Assembly: GCF_016107305.1 (NCBI RefSeq)
Contig: NZ_RCVR01000035.1
Location: 1-48,503 of the forward strand
Length of the DNA stretch: 48,503 nt
Direction of reading: 5' to 3'
Origin: Roseomonas sp. KE2513
GTDB taxonomy: Bacteria > Pseudomonadota > Alphaproteobacteria > Acetobacterales > Acetobacteraceae
In this document: positions 48,112 through 48,503 of the stretch, one piece after another
How the letters are laid out: the number at the start of each line of letters is the position of its first letter
How positions within the stretch are numbered: the stretch's first letter is position 1
The notes under the pieces: model-generated
Databases searched by the model: none
What the model was told of the DNA's origin: nothing
What the model saw: only the letters and a program-made list of their open reading frames with translations
Made by a program: the position numbers and the translations under genes

Positions 48112-48503
48112 TGAAGTTAAGGCCAAAAGGAACTATTTCATTTGTCTGCTGCGATGCAGACATATTCTTGAGAATGTTCCGAAGGAAATCTTGAGGCTGG
48201 TGCTTTCGAGCACGAACTCGGCTTTCTTGTGGCGGATCGGTATTCTTTCTGGAGAGGTTGGTCACGGCTTCGGCCATGACTGCTTGTCTTGGAGGCTACG
48301 ATGCCGATTTTCGGTCGATCCTGATCTTTCAATTGTTAACTCCTGCAGAGATGCGGGGCATTTCCTGTCGGCTGATGCTGGCAGGATCGGCTGTTTGAAA
48401 ACTGCATCTGTCTTTTGGAAGCAAGCAAGTGCTTGTGGCCTTGTCTGTCGGCGCTATCCTTTAGAGGATGGGCTGGTTTGGTAATGGTCGACGAGTATTT
48501 TGC
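48035..48503. other. Low-GC tail with no recognised gene
   Basis: 469 bases, visibly lower in GC than the rest, after the helicase remnant. Open frames (for example 48077-48484, +) have no recognisable homology. A small TTCG-loop hairpin (GTGCT/AGCAC at 48200-48213) and the palindrome CAAGCAAGTGCTTG (48422-48435) are present. An ATG at 48484 (MVDEYF..) may start a gene that leaves the window, but that cannot be judged. Confidence 0.5.

Noticed and set aside
48077-48484. A 135-residue open frame in the low-GC tail
   Set aside because: Cys-rich, no known domain and no good ribosome site; probably chance.
1-48503. CRISPR array, tRNA, rRNA or prophage
   Set aside because: No regularly spaced repeats, no cloverleaf or rRNA segments and no phage structural genes were seen.

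Overview
The window is high-GC (about 70%) except for its last 470 bases and a few short intergenic stretches. Gene content and style point to an alphaproteobacterium, most likely an Acetobacteraceae member of the Roseomonas type (inference, no marker gene is present). The clues are many orphan Bug-type periplasmic receptors, a PaoABC-like aldehyde oxidoreductase, a transglutaminase/ATP-grasp/alpha-E operon, and frequent 4-base start/stop overlaps. No rRNA, tRNA, CRISPR array or prophage was seen. Most of the window is chromosomal metabolic DNA; the right end is worn by a transposon.

Layout. 1-2591: a PcaB-type lyase coupled to an FMN alpha-hydroxy-acid oxidase. 2614-3801: rmuC. 3876-8639: a four-gene coupled DNA-repair operon (Lhr-type helicase, PdeM-type nuclease, a photolyase with its middle missing, a PPP-like phosphoesterase). 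8649-9665 and 14084-15109: two NMT1/THI5-like ABC receptors flanking a coupled transglutaminase / ATP-grasp-alpha-E / transglutaminase operon (9857-13988). 15147-16447: a membrane protein coupled to an EEP-family hydrolase. 16609-20430: a paoABC-like operon for a periplasmic molybdenum aldehyde oxidoreductase. 20810-23650: Bug receptor, Ldh-family dehydrogenase and MBL hydrolase, divergent from a GntR regulator that carries two winged-helix domains.

24681-33493 is a nine-gene leftward operon: Bug receptor, MaoC hydratase, enoyl-CoA hydratase/lyase, citryl-CoA lyase, Bug receptor, acyl-CoA dehydrogenase, Bug receptor, enolase-superfamily enzyme, AMP-dependent CoA ligase. A divergent LysR gene sits at its head. 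The set looks like uptake, CoA activation, oxidation, hydration and C-C cleavage of an organic acid that I cannot name. A class III CoA-transferase and a second acyl-CoA dehydrogenase follow (34646-36973).

37229-38467 is a lone glycosyltransferase with a near-consensus sigma-70 promoter; 38550-39449 is a secreted double-DUF305 protein with a Met/His-rich tail. 39577-43846 is a compact aromatic module: a MarR regulator divergent from a flavin hydroxylase, a gamma-resorcylate decarboxylase with its metal ligands intact, and a Bug receptor. Two palindromes lie in the regulator/operon gap. 44683-46568 is a GntR/FCD regulator and an Old-Yellow-Enzyme-type reductase, with a palindrome over the predicted promoter. 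From 46574 on there is a 5'-truncated IS5-type transposase fused directly to the broken 3' end of an SUV3-like helicase gene, then low-GC DNA without a recognisable gene.
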